Assembly: GCA_015488485.1 (NCBI GenBank)
Contig: WFNR01000016.1
Location: 1 to 48,604 of the forward strand
DNA length: 48,604 nucleotides
Reading direction: 5' to 3'
DNA from: Cyclobacteriaceae bacterium
Lineage (GTDB): Bacteria; Bacteroidota; Bacteroidia; Cytophagales; Cyclobacteriaceae
Both the position numbers and the translations under genes were made by a program. This document shows, one piece after another, positions 36,877 through 45,971 of this stretch (the stretch's first letter is position 1; each line of letters begins with the position of its first letter). The notes below the pieces were generated by a model, which ran no database searches, was not told the origin of the DNA, and saw nothing but the letters and a program-made list of their open reading frames with translations.

Positions 36877-37941
36877 ATGAATCAGTTTCTGGAAAAAACC
36901 TTTTACGGCAATACCATTACCCAGTGGGCCATTAGCTTTTCCATTATCCTGGGGGCGGTAATTCTGGCCAAGATCATCTTTTGGTTTGTGCAGAAGTTTG
37001 TCAAGAAAATCACCGCCCGCACCAAGACCAAACTGGATGACATTCTGATAGATAAGCTGGAAGAGCCGCTGGTGATGCTGGTGATTTTGTCGGGCGTTTC
37101 GTTGGCTATCAACAGCCTGCACTTGTCGGATGGGGTGGAAAGCTGGCTGAAGAAGGTCATGCACATTACCTACGCCCTCAATATCACCTGGCTGATTGTG
37201 CGCGTGCTGGATTCGCTCATCGAAGAGTATGTAGTGCCTCTGGCGCAGCGCTCCGACAACGATTTGGACGACCAGCTATTGCCGCTGATCCGCAAAGGCA
37301 CCCGTTTGGTAATCTGGTCGCTGGGTGTGGTAATAGCCCTGAACAATGCCGGCTATAACGTAGGCGCCCTGCTGGCCAGTCTGGGTATCGGTGGTCTGGC
37401 GCTGGCGATGGCAGCCAAAGATACGGTCTCCAATTTTTTTGGGGGCATCATGATATTTACCGACAAGCCGTTCAAAATGGGCGACCGTATCAAAATAGAC
37501 GGCTTTGACGGCACGGTGGTGGAGATTGGCCTGCGCAGCACCCGCCTGCGCACCCTGGAAGGGCGTATTGTTACCATTCCTAATGCCAAATTTCCCGATG
37601 GCATGGTGGAGAATGTCAGCTCGGAGCCCAGCCGTAAAATCGTGCTCAAGCTGGGCCTCACCTACGATACCACCCCGGAACAGATGAAAGAAGCCATGCA
37701 AACCTTGCGTGAAATAGCCGCTGCCAACCCCAACCTGGAGGAGAATGTGCTGGTTAGCTTTACCGAATTCGGTGATTTTGCCCTGGGGATTCTGTTTATC
37801 TATTACATTAAAAAGAACAGCGACATTCTGGAAACCCAAAGTGAGGTGAACCTGGCTATTCTTGAGCAGTTTAATGCCAAGGGGCTGGAGATGGCCTTCC
37901 CCACCCAAACAGTATATGCCCAGGTTAGTCAGGAGGGATAG
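36877..37941 (+). CDS. Mechanosensitive ion channel, MscS family (second copy type)
   Basis: The 354-residue protein has four to five membrane helices, two more than the other MscS in the window. The pore helix reads ALLASLGIGGLALAMAAKDTVSNFFGG. The beta domain FKMGDRIKIDGFDGTVVEIGLRSTRLRTLEG and PNAKFPDGMVENVSS follows, then the C-terminal alpha/beta domain. It opens under membrane tension or has a related small-solute role. It lies 41 bases after nrdJ. The two MscS proteins differ clearly, so they are not recent duplicates. Confidence 0.93.
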   Translation: MNQFLEKTFYGNTITQWAISFSIILGAVILAKIIFWFVQKFVKKITARTKTKLDDILIDKLEEPLVMLVILSGVSLAINSLHLSDGVESWLKKVMHITYALNITWLIVRVLDSLIEEYVVPLAQRSDNDLDDQLLPLIRKGTRLVIWSLGVVIALNNAGYNVGALLASLGIGGLALAMAAKDTVSNFFGGIMIFTDKPFKMGDRIKIDGFDGTVVEIGLRSTRLRTLEGRIVTIPNAKFPDGMVENVSSEPSRKIVLKLGLTYDTTPEQMKEAMQTLREIAAANPNLEENVLVSFTEFGDFALGILFIYYIKKNSDILETQSEVNLAILEQFNAKGLEMAFPTQTVYAQVSQEG

Positions 37942-38105
37942 CCCCCCCTTTTTTCTACTAATCTATGAGATTGGTTTTATTGTTAATATCTGACTATCAG
38001 GTATTAACAAGACCGTGTCACTGTTTAATATGAATATTATGAATAATTCATATTAAACCCTGGCAAGGTAAGCGAGTCTTACAGGTGTACCAACAACACA
38101 AAAAG

Positions 38106-38426
38106 ATGAAAAAGCTGTTAATTTTTGTTCTGCTTAGTTTAACAACCCTGTCATTTCAGGCTATGGCCACCGAAAAACCCCATCATCACAAACGGGTAGT
38201 GGTCGTAAAGCCTGCCAGACCGCATCACTACACCCACCGTCCGCAGCATGTGCGGGCCGGGTATGTATGGGTAGAAGGGCACTGGCGCTGGCATAAGCGT
38301 AGCCACACCTATGTGTGGGTAGAGGGTCACCTGGTTAAGCGAAAGAAAGGCCACCACTGGGTGGCCGGCCACTGGAAAAAGGTGCCGGGCGGCTGGGTAT
38401 ATATCGAAGGCCGATGGACCCGGTAG
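38106..38426 (+). CDS. Secreted His/Trp-rich repeat protein (YXWGXW-like)
   Basis: ATG 38106 gives 106 residues with a signal peptide ending in QAMA; an upstream start at 38085 would spoil it. The mature part is short repeats of the form YVWVEGHWRW, YVWVEGHLVK, HWVAGHWKK and WVYIEGRWTR, preceded by a His-rich segment (EKPHHHKR). This resembles YXWGXW-repeat proteins, which are small, envelope-located and of unknown function. The many His residues could bind metal ions. It has its own terminator; the promoter must lie in the 150 bases upstream. Confidence 0.8.
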   Translation: MKKLLIFVLLSLTTLSFQAMATEKPHHHKRVVVVKPARPHHYTHRPQHVRAGYVWVEGHWRWHKRSHTYVWVEGHLVKRKKGHHWVAGHWKKVPGGWVYIEGRWTR

Positions 38427-38505
38427 CAACCGGTAAGTAAGCTTCTCTCATGTATGGTTTAGGTTAGGTTAATATACTGTTGTTGTAATCCGGACAGCCC
38501 GGTAC

Positions 38506-38528
38506 AGCCCCCTCAGCGGGGCTTTTTT
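38506..38528 (+). terminator. Rho-independent terminator before serS
   Basis: AGCCCC (38506-38511) pairs with GGGGCT (38518-38523), with a 6-base loop, followed by a run of T to 38528. Confidence 0.85.
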
Positions 38529-38565
38529 ACTTGGTATAAATGGCGATTTCTGATGCCAAATACTT

Positions 38566-38573
38566 TAATTTTG
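38566..38573 (+). promoter_or_regulatory. -7 promoter box upstream of serS (TAATTTTG)
   Basis: TAATTTTG fits TAnnTTTG, 16 bases before the serS ATG. Confidence 0.65.
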
Positions 38574-38589
38574 AGCCAAAATCAGCAGC

Positions 38590-39897
38590 ATGCTACAGAT
38601 ATCATATATCCGGGAAAACAAAGAAAAAGTATTGGCCGGCCTGGCCAAGCGCCACCTGCAGGAGGCTCCGCAACTCATAGACAAGGCGTTGGCGCTGGAT
38701 GACGAGCGCAGGCAGTTGCAGCAGGAGTACGATCGCACCCAGGCCGAGGCCAATACGGCCGCCAAGGCCATTGGTGAGCTAATGCGCAGCGGGCGTAAGG
38801 AAGAGGCCGAGCAGCAAAAGCAAGCTGCCGCCACCTTGAAGCAGCGCAGCAAAGAGCTGTCCGACCAGCTAAAGAAGACCGCAGCGGCCTTGCAAGAGGT
38901 GCTCTACAACATCCCCAATGTGCCGCACGACAAAGTGCCGGCCGGCACCTCCGAGGCTGATAACCTGGTAGAAAAACAATGGGGCGAGCTGCCCTCTCTG
39001 CCGGATGACGCCCTGCCGCACTGGGAGCTGATCAAGGAGTATGATATCATTGATTTTGAGCTGGGCAATAAAATTACCGGGGCCGGCTTTCCGGTGTATA
39101 AGAAGCAAGGTGCCCGCCTGCAACGTGCGTTGATCAATTTCTTCCTTGATGAGGCCGAAAAAGCCGGCTACATCGAAGTGCAGCCACCTATCCTGATCAA
39201 TGAGGCCTCTGGCTACGGCACCGGTCAGTTGCCCGACAAGGAAGGGCAGATGTATCATGTGGGTGAGGACAATTTTTATCTGATACCTACTGCCGAAGTG
39301 CCCATTACCAATATCTACCGCGATGTAATCCTGACCGAAGAGCAGTTGCCTGTAAGGCATGTTGGCTATACGCCCTGCTTCAGGCGCGAGGCCGGCTCGT
39401 GGGGGGCGCATGTGCGTGGCCTTAACCGCCTGCATCAGTTCGACAAAGTGGAGATCGTGCAGATAAGCCACCCCGACCATTCTTATCAAATCCTCGAAGA
39501 GATGAGCGCCTACATCCAGTCGCTGCTGCAGAAGCTGGCGCTGCCTTACCGGGTGGTGGTACTGTGTGGCGGTGACCTGGGCTTTACCTCGGCCCTCACC
39601 TACGATATGGAGGTGTATTCGGCTGCCCAGCAAAAATGGCTGGAAGTAAGCTCGGTGAGCAACTTCGAGACCTTCCAGGCCAACCGCCTGAAGCTGCGCT
39701 ATCGTACGGCCGATAAAAAAACTCAACTGCTGCATACCCTCAACGGCAGCGCCCTGGCCTTGCCGCGCATCGTAGCCGCCATACTGGAAAACAACCAGAC
39801 ACCCGAGGGTATCAAAGTACCCGAAGTACTGGTGCCCTACTGTGGTTTTGAGCGCCTTGTGAAAGAAGGTATAATAGACAAAAAGGGGGCTGTTTAG
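38590..39897 (+). CDS. serS: Seryl-tRNA synthetase
   Basis: The 435-residue class II synthetase charges tRNA-Ser. The N-terminal antiparallel coiled-coil arm (about 25-105, rich in Glu, Lys, Gln, Ala) grips the tRNA. The catalytic part has motif 2 (TPCFRREAGSWG) and motif 3 (NGSALALPRIVAAILENNQ), followed by the terminal segment PEVLVPYCGFE. It is full length, starts at the ATG just after a promoter box, and is probably monocistronic. Confidence 0.97.
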   Translation: MLQISYIRENKEKVLAGLAKRHLQEAPQLIDKALALDDERRQLQQEYDRTQAEANTAAKAIGELMRSGRKEEAEQQKQAAATLKQRSKELSDQLKKTAAALQEVLYNIPNVPHDKVPAGTSEADNLVEKQWGELPSLPDDALPHWELIKEYDIIDFELGNKITGAGFPVYKKQGARLQRALINFFLDEAEKAGYIEVQPPILINEASGYGTGQLPDKEGQMYHVGEDNFYLIPTAEVPITNIYRDVILTEEQLPVRHVGYTPCFRREAGSWGAHVRGLNRLHQFDKVEIVQISHPDHSYQILEEMSAYIQSLLQKLALPYRVVVLCGGDLGFTSALTYDMEVYSAAQQKWLEVSSVSNFETFQANRLKLRYRTADKKTQLLHTLNGSALALPRIVAAILENNQTPEGIKVPEVLVPYCGFERLVKEGIIDKKGAV

Positions 39898-40058
39898 GAG
39901 TGGATAAGTTCAAGTGGCCAAAAAAGGGAGTGTGTGTTTTGGGCTTTTGAGATTCCTTGTTGTATCGCAACAGCAAAAGCAAACACAAACAAATATTGAC
40001 AGTTTCTGTCGTGTTTCTTAAATACCGCAAATATCCAAACCGGGCTGAAATTTGAAAA

Positions 40059-41282
40059 TCAGCCGGCTGATTGGTTGCCCCGATAACGTAGTTTACCGAT
40101 TTCTATAGGTACAGCTATTTTCACCAGTAAGGTAAATACAAATGCGCCCAGCGCCCAAATGCCTATGGTCACGGCAATTTCTACCCAGGTGGGAAAATAT
40201 TCAACAATATTCCCCCATGGGCCGGGAATGAAACCGGGGATAATCAGGCCCATGCCCTTGTCTATCCAGATAGCAACAAACAGCAACGCACAGGCCAGAT
40301 ATAGTAAATTATGCTTACGTCTAAGCCGGTTTATGGTAAGTATAACGGTTGCCAACAGGTTCAGGCCTATAGATGTCCAAATCCAGGGCACCAGGGCATT
40401 TTTGTTGCCAATGCCAAAAAACATATATATGGCGCTGTTGCTATGGTGAGTAACACTGTAAAACTCTTTGAATAGCTCTGACCCCAGCATTATGAGATTA
40501 ATTTGAGCTGCTACTGTTACTACCATAGCTATTTTATCAATGGTTTTATCGGCTATGCTATAAGGGGTATATTTTCTGATAACTGCCAGTGCCAGTATAA
40601 TCAGGGCTGGTCCGGCAGCAAAGGCTGATGCCAGAAAACGCGGCCCTAGCAAGGCGCTGTTCCAAAACGGTCGGGCCGGCAGCCCGGCATATAGAAAAGC
40701 GGTAACCAAATGGATACCGACCGCCCAGAATACAGAGATAAGAACACCGGGCAGGTAAACGGCTTCGCGTGGTTTTCGGCCCTGATAATGATAATACAGC
40801 AGATAAAAAGGGATGGTAAGGTTAAAAAAAAGATAACCATTCAATACGATTACATCCCAGGCCAACATGGAGTTGGGCCAGTTAAGCACACCTATTACAG
40901 GAATAATGTGCCAAAGGCGTGCCGGGCCACCCATGTCCACGGTTACGAATGCCAGGCACATAACCAAAGCCGACACCGCCATACCTTCACCAATCAATAC
41001 AGCTTGCGAAAAATCAATGTCTTTGAGGATATAAGTAGGCAATACAAGCATGACAGCGGCAGCTGCCACTCCTACCAGGAAAGTAAAGTTGGAAATGTAC
41101 AATCCCCAGCTTACCCGGTCGGTCATGCCGGTGACAGCCAGACCGTGTACAATCTGCTGATAATAGGCATATGCTCCGAACAGCATAAGCAGGGTTAGCA
41201 CGGCCATCCAAATATGATAGGCGGTTGTGCCTTTGGTGACTTCCTTAAAGCCATCGTAGATCAAACTGATTGCTACTTTCAT
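40059..41282 (-). CDS. NrfD/PsrC-type quinol-oxidising membrane subunit of the nap operon
   Basis: The 407-residue protein has about nine to ten membrane helices. It shows the NrfD/HybB/DsrP pattern in TDRVSWGLYISNFTFLVGVAAAA, PARLWHIIPVIGVLNWPNSM and ALLGPRFLASAFAAGPALI. Members of this family exchange electrons between the menaquinone pool and an attached ferredoxin-type subunit, and such a subunit is encoded immediately upstream (34-base gap). It is the last gene of the nap cluster. With no napC in the operon, it is the obvious membrane quinol dehydrogenase for Nap (inference). Confidence 0.88.
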   Translation of the reverse strand: MKVAISLIYDGFKEVTKGTTAYHIWMAVLTLLMLFGAYAYYQQIVHGLAVTGMTDRVSWGLYISNFTFLVGVAAAAVMLVLPTYILKDIDFSQAVLIGEGMAVSALVMCLAFVTVDMGGPARLWHIIPVIGVLNWPNSMLAWDVIVLNGYLFFNLTIPFYLLYYHYQGRKPREAVYLPGVLISVFWAVGIHLVTAFLYAGLPARPFWNSALLGPRFLASAFAAGPALIILALAVIRKYTPYSIADKTIDKIAMVVTVAAQINLIMLGSELFKEFYSVTHHSNSAIYMFFGIGNKNALVPWIWTSIGLNLLATVILTINRLRRKHNLLYLACALLFVAIWIDKGMGLIIPGFIPGPWGNIVEYFPTWVEIAVTIGIWALGAFVFTLLVKIAVPIEIGKLRYRGNQSAG

Positions 41283-41316
41283 CCTTTTCTGTTTTTTTGA
41301 ACAGTGTATGCTTTGG

Positions 41317-42345
41317 TCAATCCATAAAATACCAGAATTTCGGCTCGGTACCCAGGTCTTCTTTCAACCTGAACACTTTTTTGTTGGCCAGCACCCAGCG
41401 TATGGTGCTGTTGGGGTCCAGCAAATTGCCAAAAATCCGAGCACCTGTTGGACAGGCTTCTACACAAGCCGGGTTTTGGCCGTTGCGGGAGCGCTGAATA
41501 CAAAAGGTGCATTTTTCCATTACCCCTTTCTTGCGCAACCGGTTGCCCAGATAGTGCTGGTCTTTGTTTATTTCATTCTCCGGCACGTGCGGGGCGCTCC
41601 AGTTAAACCGCCTGCCATCATATGGGCAGGCTGCCTGGCAGTAGCGGCAGCCAATACACCAGTCATAGTCAATCACTACTATGCCGTCTTTTTCTTTCCA
41701 GGTAGCCTCTACCGGGCATACATTTACACATGGTGGGTTGTCGCAATGGAAACACTGAGTGCCCAGATAAAAATGACCTTCGGCCGGTACTTCATGGTAG
41801 AAATTATCATCAGCCATTTCAAAATTCATCTGGCCTTTCTTGAATTCATGAATACGTATGTATTGCATTTGCGAATCACGATCCTGGTTGTTCTCTTTAA
41901 CACAGGCATTGATGCAATCCATATATCCCCGGCATTTGGATATGTTGAAAGCATAGCCATATAGTACGTCCTTAACCGGCCCTTTATCCGAAATATTTAT
42001 CTTGCCTCCGTTTCGTAAAGCATACATGCGTTCCAGCCGCTCTACGGTAGCCCGCTTTTCTTCATCGGTCATCAGTTTGTAGTTGCCTTTGAAATATTCT
42101 TCCCATTTCAGGGCGGCAAGTTCTTTTTCATCTTCGTTACTGGTAATGCTACACGATGTATTGAGCAGGCTGCTGCCTGCCAGTAGTCCGGCCGTAAGCC
42201 CTTTTAAAGCCGAACGCCTGTCCAGTGATTTGTTAATAACCTGTTCATAGCCATCCTGCTGCCGGCAGGAGCAACCAGCGCCTTTAGGGTTGTCGGCAAC
42301 TGACGGGCATGCATCCTGGTTTTTCTTTTTTCTTCTAAAAAACAT
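41317..42345 (-). CDS. Tat-exported 16Fe ferredoxin-like subunit (NrfC/DsrO/HybA type)
   Basis: The 342-residue protein has a long N-terminal extension before a twin-arginine signal (LDRRSALKGL, Arg43-Arg44), so it should be exported folded and face the periplasm. Four cluster motifs follow: Cys138-Tyr141-Cys144-Cys148, Cys198/201/206/210, Cys230/233/236/240 and Cys279/282/294/298. Tyr141 stands where the second Cys of the first motif is expected. Such proteins relay electrons between an NrfD-type membrane subunit and periplasmic partners. It sits between the tetraheme lipoprotein and nrfD genes, consistent with an electron path from quinol through NrfD to cytochromes. Confidence 0.9.
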   Translation of the reverse strand: MFFRRKKKNQDACPSVADNPKGAGCSCRQQDGYEQVINKSLDRRSALKGLTAGLLAGSSLLNTSCSITSNEDEKELAALKWEEYFKGNYKLMTDEEKRATVERLERMYALRNGGKINISDKGPVKDVLYGYAFNISKCRGYMDCINACVKENNQDRDSQMQYIRIHEFKKGQMNFEMADDNFYHEVPAEGHFYLGTQCFHCDNPPCVNVCPVEATWKEKDGIVVIDYDWCIGCRYCQAACPYDGRRFNWSAPHVPENEINKDQHYLGNRLRKKGVMEKCTFCIQRSRNGQNPACVEACPTGARIFGNLLDPNSTIRWVLANKKVFRLKEDLGTEPKFWYFMD

Positions 42346-42351
42346 AACGGC

Positions 42352-42975
42352 CTATCTTGGATCAAGTTCTTGTATTTTTACGGTGTTCAGGCGTGCCGGC
42401 CATCGTTTCTCAAGGCCTGGGGAATGAGGGTTGTGGCAATCAACACAATTTTTGGCTAGCCTGGGCGGCAGCCAGACGTTGATGTTTTTGCCGTGGGCCC
42501 CGCCAAGCCAATCACTATATTGGGTAGAATGGCATTGCCGGCAAACATCATAACTGTTGTTGAAACTGATACTACGGTGGTTTTGCGCTTGTAAATATTC
42601 CATGTTATCGCTATTGTGGCAGGTGGCACAGTCCATGATTTCGCGATCGGCATGTTCCAGACTGATCTGCCAATGGGCCTTTTTTTCGTTGCCACCGGTA
42701 GGCGCCATTTTGGTCAGCGGTACGATATGACATTTGTTACAAGGAAAACTTTCGATTCGGCTGGTTCGCTCGGGGATAAAAAACAAGGTGTCGTTGGTTG
42801 TATTGCCAAACGGCACTTTCTTTATGCCTGTGGTATATTGCTCTGCACTTATCTCATACCCCACCGCAGTGGCACCATCTGTCTCCAGTTTGGTTATCAG
42901 GGAGTCCTTATGATGAACGGGGTTGGAGCAGGCACCTAACAACAATAGCAGCGATATGATCTTTATCTTGTCCAT
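42352..42975 (-). CDS. Tetraheme c-type cytochrome lipoprotein of the nap operon
   Basis: ATG 42975 gives 207 residues with a lipoprotein signal (LLGAC, Cys16). The four CxxCH heme sites lie at 79-83, 116-120, 145-149 and 177-181. Several free His residues (HWQISLEH, QNHRS, GGAHG) could supply distal ligands. I do not recognise a named family. A membrane-anchored periplasmic cytochrome here could pass electrons from the ferredoxin subunit to NapB. It overlaps napB by 13 bases and ends six bases before the ferredoxin gene starts, so the order is tightly kept. Confidence 0.85.
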   Translation of the reverse strand: MDKIKIISLLLLLGACSNPVHHKDSLITKLETDGATAVGYEISAEQYTTGIKKVPFGNTTNDTLFFIPERTSRIESFPCNKCHIVPLTKMAPTGGNEKKAHWQISLEHADREIMDCATCHNSDNMEYLQAQNHRSISFNNSYDVCRQCHSTQYSDWLGGAHGKNINVWLPPRLAKNCVDCHNPHSPGLEKRWPARLNTVKIQELDPR

Positions 42976-43640
42976 ATTTCGGGTACATTCTTTTCGTTGT
43001 TTTTTATAGCATGACATTGCCGGCAATTTACACGTTCAGGATGCGTTACCCGTATCTTTGCTGGTGTGGCAGAACTGGCATGACAGGCCAGGCAATTGCT
43101 GCGCATCTGCAAACCGTGGGTTATAACAGGAGGGCTCCCCGGCAAGGCCTGTTGCCCGCTGCCGGGCGCGGCCGTACTTGACCACGTGTTGGCAACAAAA
43201 TTGCCGGTAGTTGTTACCGGTACATGGCATTGTTTGCAACTGATCAGTTCCGGATGTGGTGTAATAGGCGCGAAGGCCCCGTAGGCCGGGGCATAGTCGC
43301 CATGACGATGACATTGCAGGCAATCTTTACCTCCAGGACTTCTTTCTTCTCCGGCAGGATGGGGTATCACGGGGGGCGCACCAGGATAGGCTCTGCGGCT
43401 GTAATAAGCAGTCAATTCCTTATTGACATTTTGGCCTGACTCCAGCAACTGCTTGAGCTCAAGCGCTTTGTCGGCAAGCTTAAACACTTCTTCTTCTGCC
43501 GGCAATGTATTGGAATCCGGCTGTGCGATAACATCAAAATTTTCGCCAGATCGCTCTTCAACCAGGCTGGTATTGACGATTATTGCAGACGCGGCTGACA
43601 GGAGAGCCCAAAAACCGATGATTATATACCGTTGCTTCAT
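42963..43640 (-). CDS. napB: NapB-like nitrate reductase cytochrome subunit with duplicated diheme unit
   Basis: NapB feeds electrons to NapA. The 225-residue protein has one N-terminal membrane or signal segment and a helical stretch. Unit A is AYPGAPPVIPH (84-94) with CxxCH at 107-111 and 135-139, then VPVTTTGNFVANTW, as at the C-terminus of ordinary NapB. Unit B repeats this: ALPGSPPVITH (165-175) with CxxCH at 183-187 and 206-210. Ordinary NapB has only two hemes, so this protein carries four. It starts four bases after the napA stop. Confidence 0.85.
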   Translation of the reverse strand: MKQRYIIIGFWALLSAASAIIVNTSLVEERSGENFDVIAQPDSNTLPAEEEVFKLADKALELKQLLESGQNVNKELTAYYSRRAYPGAPPVIPHPAGEERSPGGKDCLQCHRHGDYAPAYGAFAPITPHPELISCKQCHVPVTTTGNFVANTWSSTAAPGSGQQALPGSPPVITHGLQMRSNCLACHASSATPAKIRVTHPERVNCRQCHAIKNNEKNVPEIWTR

Positions 43641-43644
43641 TTTG

Positions 43645-45966
43645 TTAAACCTTCTCTATACGCACAGCACACTTTTTAAAATCCGGTTCTTTGGAAATCG
43701 GGCAAAAAGCATCCAGTGTAGTATCGTTTATCAGCATATTCTCATCAAAAAACGGTACAAATACCTGACCTGGAGTAGGCAGGCCCCTATCGTTGACAGA
43801 GGCGGGTAGAACGGTCTGGCCTCTGCGCGATATCACTTTTACCTTCTGGTTGTGTTTGATACCTAGTCGTTTGGCGTCTGCAGGGTGAATTTCCACATAG
43901 GCGTGAGGTACGGCCTGGTGCAATACAGGTATCCTGCGCGTCATTGAGCCCGTATGCCAGTGCTCTATTACCCGACCGGTATTGAGCCAAAACGGGTATT
44001 CATTGTCGGGCATTTCAGGGGCCGGTTCGTAGGGTCGCAGCCAGATCACCGCCTTGCCGTTGGGTTTGCCGTAGAAGTCGAAGTCTTTGGTGGTATCGCA
44101 GGCGGGGTCGTACCTGGAATTATAGCGCCATAGGGTAGAACGTCCGGTTTCCTCTATATATGGCCAGATTGCCCCACTTTGCTTTTTTAGTACCGACAAA
44201 GGCGCCATATTGTGCTTTTTACCGGCATGAAACTGCCGGTATTCATTATAGATTTCTTCGTGGTGCTTTTCTTTGCTGTAAGGAAACAGCTTAGCAAACC
44301 CCATTCGCCTGGCCACTTCTATGGTCATCCAGGCATCGGGTAGGGCTTCGCCAGGGGGCTCTATCATTTTATCCCAGTATTGTGTGCGCCTTTCAGAGTT
44401 GCCGTATAAGCCACTTTTCTCTATATGCCAGGCAGCCGGTAGTATTACATCGGCCACATCGGTGGTGGGGGTAGGAAACACATCCGATACTACTACAAAA
44501 CAACTATCTTTGGCAAGAGCAGGCCGGTAGCGGCTGGTTCTTGGCAATGATACCAAAGGGTTGGTGGACTGTATCCAGATAAAACGGATGTCGCCCCGGT
44601 CTATAGCCCTGAACATTTCGGTAGTATGATACGTGGGCTTGTCGGGTATGCGCTCATATGGCACTTTCCAGATTTTGGCAGCCAGTTCACGGCTTTTTTT
44701 GTTAGTAACAACACCTTTGGGCAACTTGTGGGTAAATGTGCCCACCTCTCTGGCCGTACCACAGGCGCTTGGTTGTCCGGTTAGTGAAAAAGGACCGTTG
44801 CCGGGTTGTGATATTTTGCCCGTAAGTAAGTGAATATTGTATATAAGATTATTGGCCCAGGTGCCGCGTGTATGTTGGTTAATTCCCATGCACCAGTAGG
44901 TTACCACCTTTAAGTTGGGGTCACCATAAAGTGCCGCCAGGTATTTTATTTCTTTGGCGGGTACTCCGGTCAAGGCTTCAACCTTGTCAGGCCGGTAGTC
45001 ATTCAGAAATGCCTTGTACTGGTCGAAGTCTATTGCTTCGGGCTCATCTTTAAAGGCAAATTTGTCTTCCAGGCCATAGCCCAAGCCGGTTTTTCCCTTG
45101 AAAAAGACTACATGTTTTTCTATAAAGTTTTTGTCCAGCCAATTGTTATTGATGAGCTCATAGCAAATGGCATTGGCAATAGCCAGATCTCCTTGTGGTT
45201 TAAAAAGTATAGATATGTCGGCCGCCTTGCTTGTACGTGTGGTGCGTGTAGCCAGGTCAATGATTTTGACATTTTTTCTTCTAAGTCTGTTGTCCAGCAT
45301 GCGCGAAAACAGTACCGGATGCATTTCAGCCATATTGTTGCCCCAAAGGACAAATACATCGGCATGTTCTATATCTTCGTAACAACCCATAGGTTCATCT
45401 GCCCCAAATGTGGTTAAAAAACCGGCTACCGCACTGGCCATACAAAGCCGGGCATTGCATTCCAGATTGTTGGTACCGATGGCCCCTTTCATGAATTTGG
45501 ATGCCACGTATCCTTCGGGAATGGTTGATTGCCCCGAGGTGTACATGGCTACCGAATCTTTGCCATATTTTTTAATGGTTTCCTGCATTTTGGCAGCTAC
45601 CAGGTCCAGGGCTTCTTTCATGGTTACCTCAACATATTTGCCGTTTTTCTTTATCAGGGGTTTGGTAAGCCTGTCGCTGGCGCTGGTACACATTATTTGG
45701 TGGTAGCCTTTTACACAAAGCAGACCTTTGTTTACACTACAGTTAGGGTCGCCCTTTACTGCTACAGCGCGGCCTGCCTGCGTGCCTACCAATATACCAC
45801 ACCCTACACCACAAAATCGACATGGTGCTTTATGCCACGTTATGTCGCTGGCTGGGTTGTCATGCTTCTGCTCATGAGCAAATAAAATACCGGGAACCAT
45901 CGTGGCGGCAGCGGCCATTGCCGAAAAAGCAGCGGTTTTTTTGATAAAGATTCTTCTGTTCATCAT
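43645..45966 (-). CDS. napA: Periplasmic nitrate reductase catalytic subunit NapA
   Basis: NapA reduces nitrate to nitrite in the periplasm using a molybdenum bis-MGD cofactor and one [4Fe-4S] cluster. The 773-residue protein has a Tat signal (NRRIFIKK, Arg4-Arg5). The cluster ligands Cys49, 52, 56 and 84 sit in CRFCGVGCGILV and GLLCVKG. The molybdenum-binding Cys175 is in NARLCMASAVAG, and the C-terminal domain has NTGRVIEHWHTGSMTRR. NARLCMASAVAG distinguishes nitrate reductases of the Nap type from formate dehydrogenases. It lies between napD and napB with gaps of 5 and 4 bases. Confidence 0.95.
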   Translation of the reverse strand: MMNRRIFIKKTAAFSAMAAAATMVPGILFAHEQKHDNPASDITWHKAPCRFCGVGCGILVGTQAGRAVAVKGDPNCSVNKGLLCVKGYHQIMCTSASDRLTKPLIKKNGKYVEVTMKEALDLVAAKMQETIKKYGKDSVAMYTSGQSTIPEGYVASKFMKGAIGTNNLECNARLCMASAVAGFLTTFGADEPMGCYEDIEHADVFVLWGNNMAEMHPVLFSRMLDNRLRRKNVKIIDLATRTTRTSKAADISILFKPQGDLAIANAICYELINNNWLDKNFIEKHVVFFKGKTGLGYGLEDKFAFKDEPEAIDFDQYKAFLNDYRPDKVEALTGVPAKEIKYLAALYGDPNLKVVTYWCMGINQHTRGTWANNLIYNIHLLTGKISQPGNGPFSLTGQPSACGTAREVGTFTHKLPKGVVTNKKSRELAAKIWKVPYERIPDKPTYHTTEMFRAIDRGDIRFIWIQSTNPLVSLPRTSRYRPALAKDSCFVVVSDVFPTPTTDVADVILPAAWHIEKSGLYGNSERRTQYWDKMIEPPGEALPDAWMTIEVARRMGFAKLFPYSKEKHHEEIYNEYRQFHAGKKHNMAPLSVLKKQSGAIWPYIEETGRSTLWRYNSRYDPACDTTKDFDFYGKPNGKAVIWLRPYEPAPEMPDNEYPFWLNTGRVIEHWHTGSMTRRIPVLHQAVPHAYVEIHPADAKRLGIKHNQKVKVISRRGQTVLPASVNDRGLPTPGQVFVPFFDENMLINDTTLDAFCPISKEPDFKKCAVRIEKV

Positions 45967-45971
45967 ATTTG

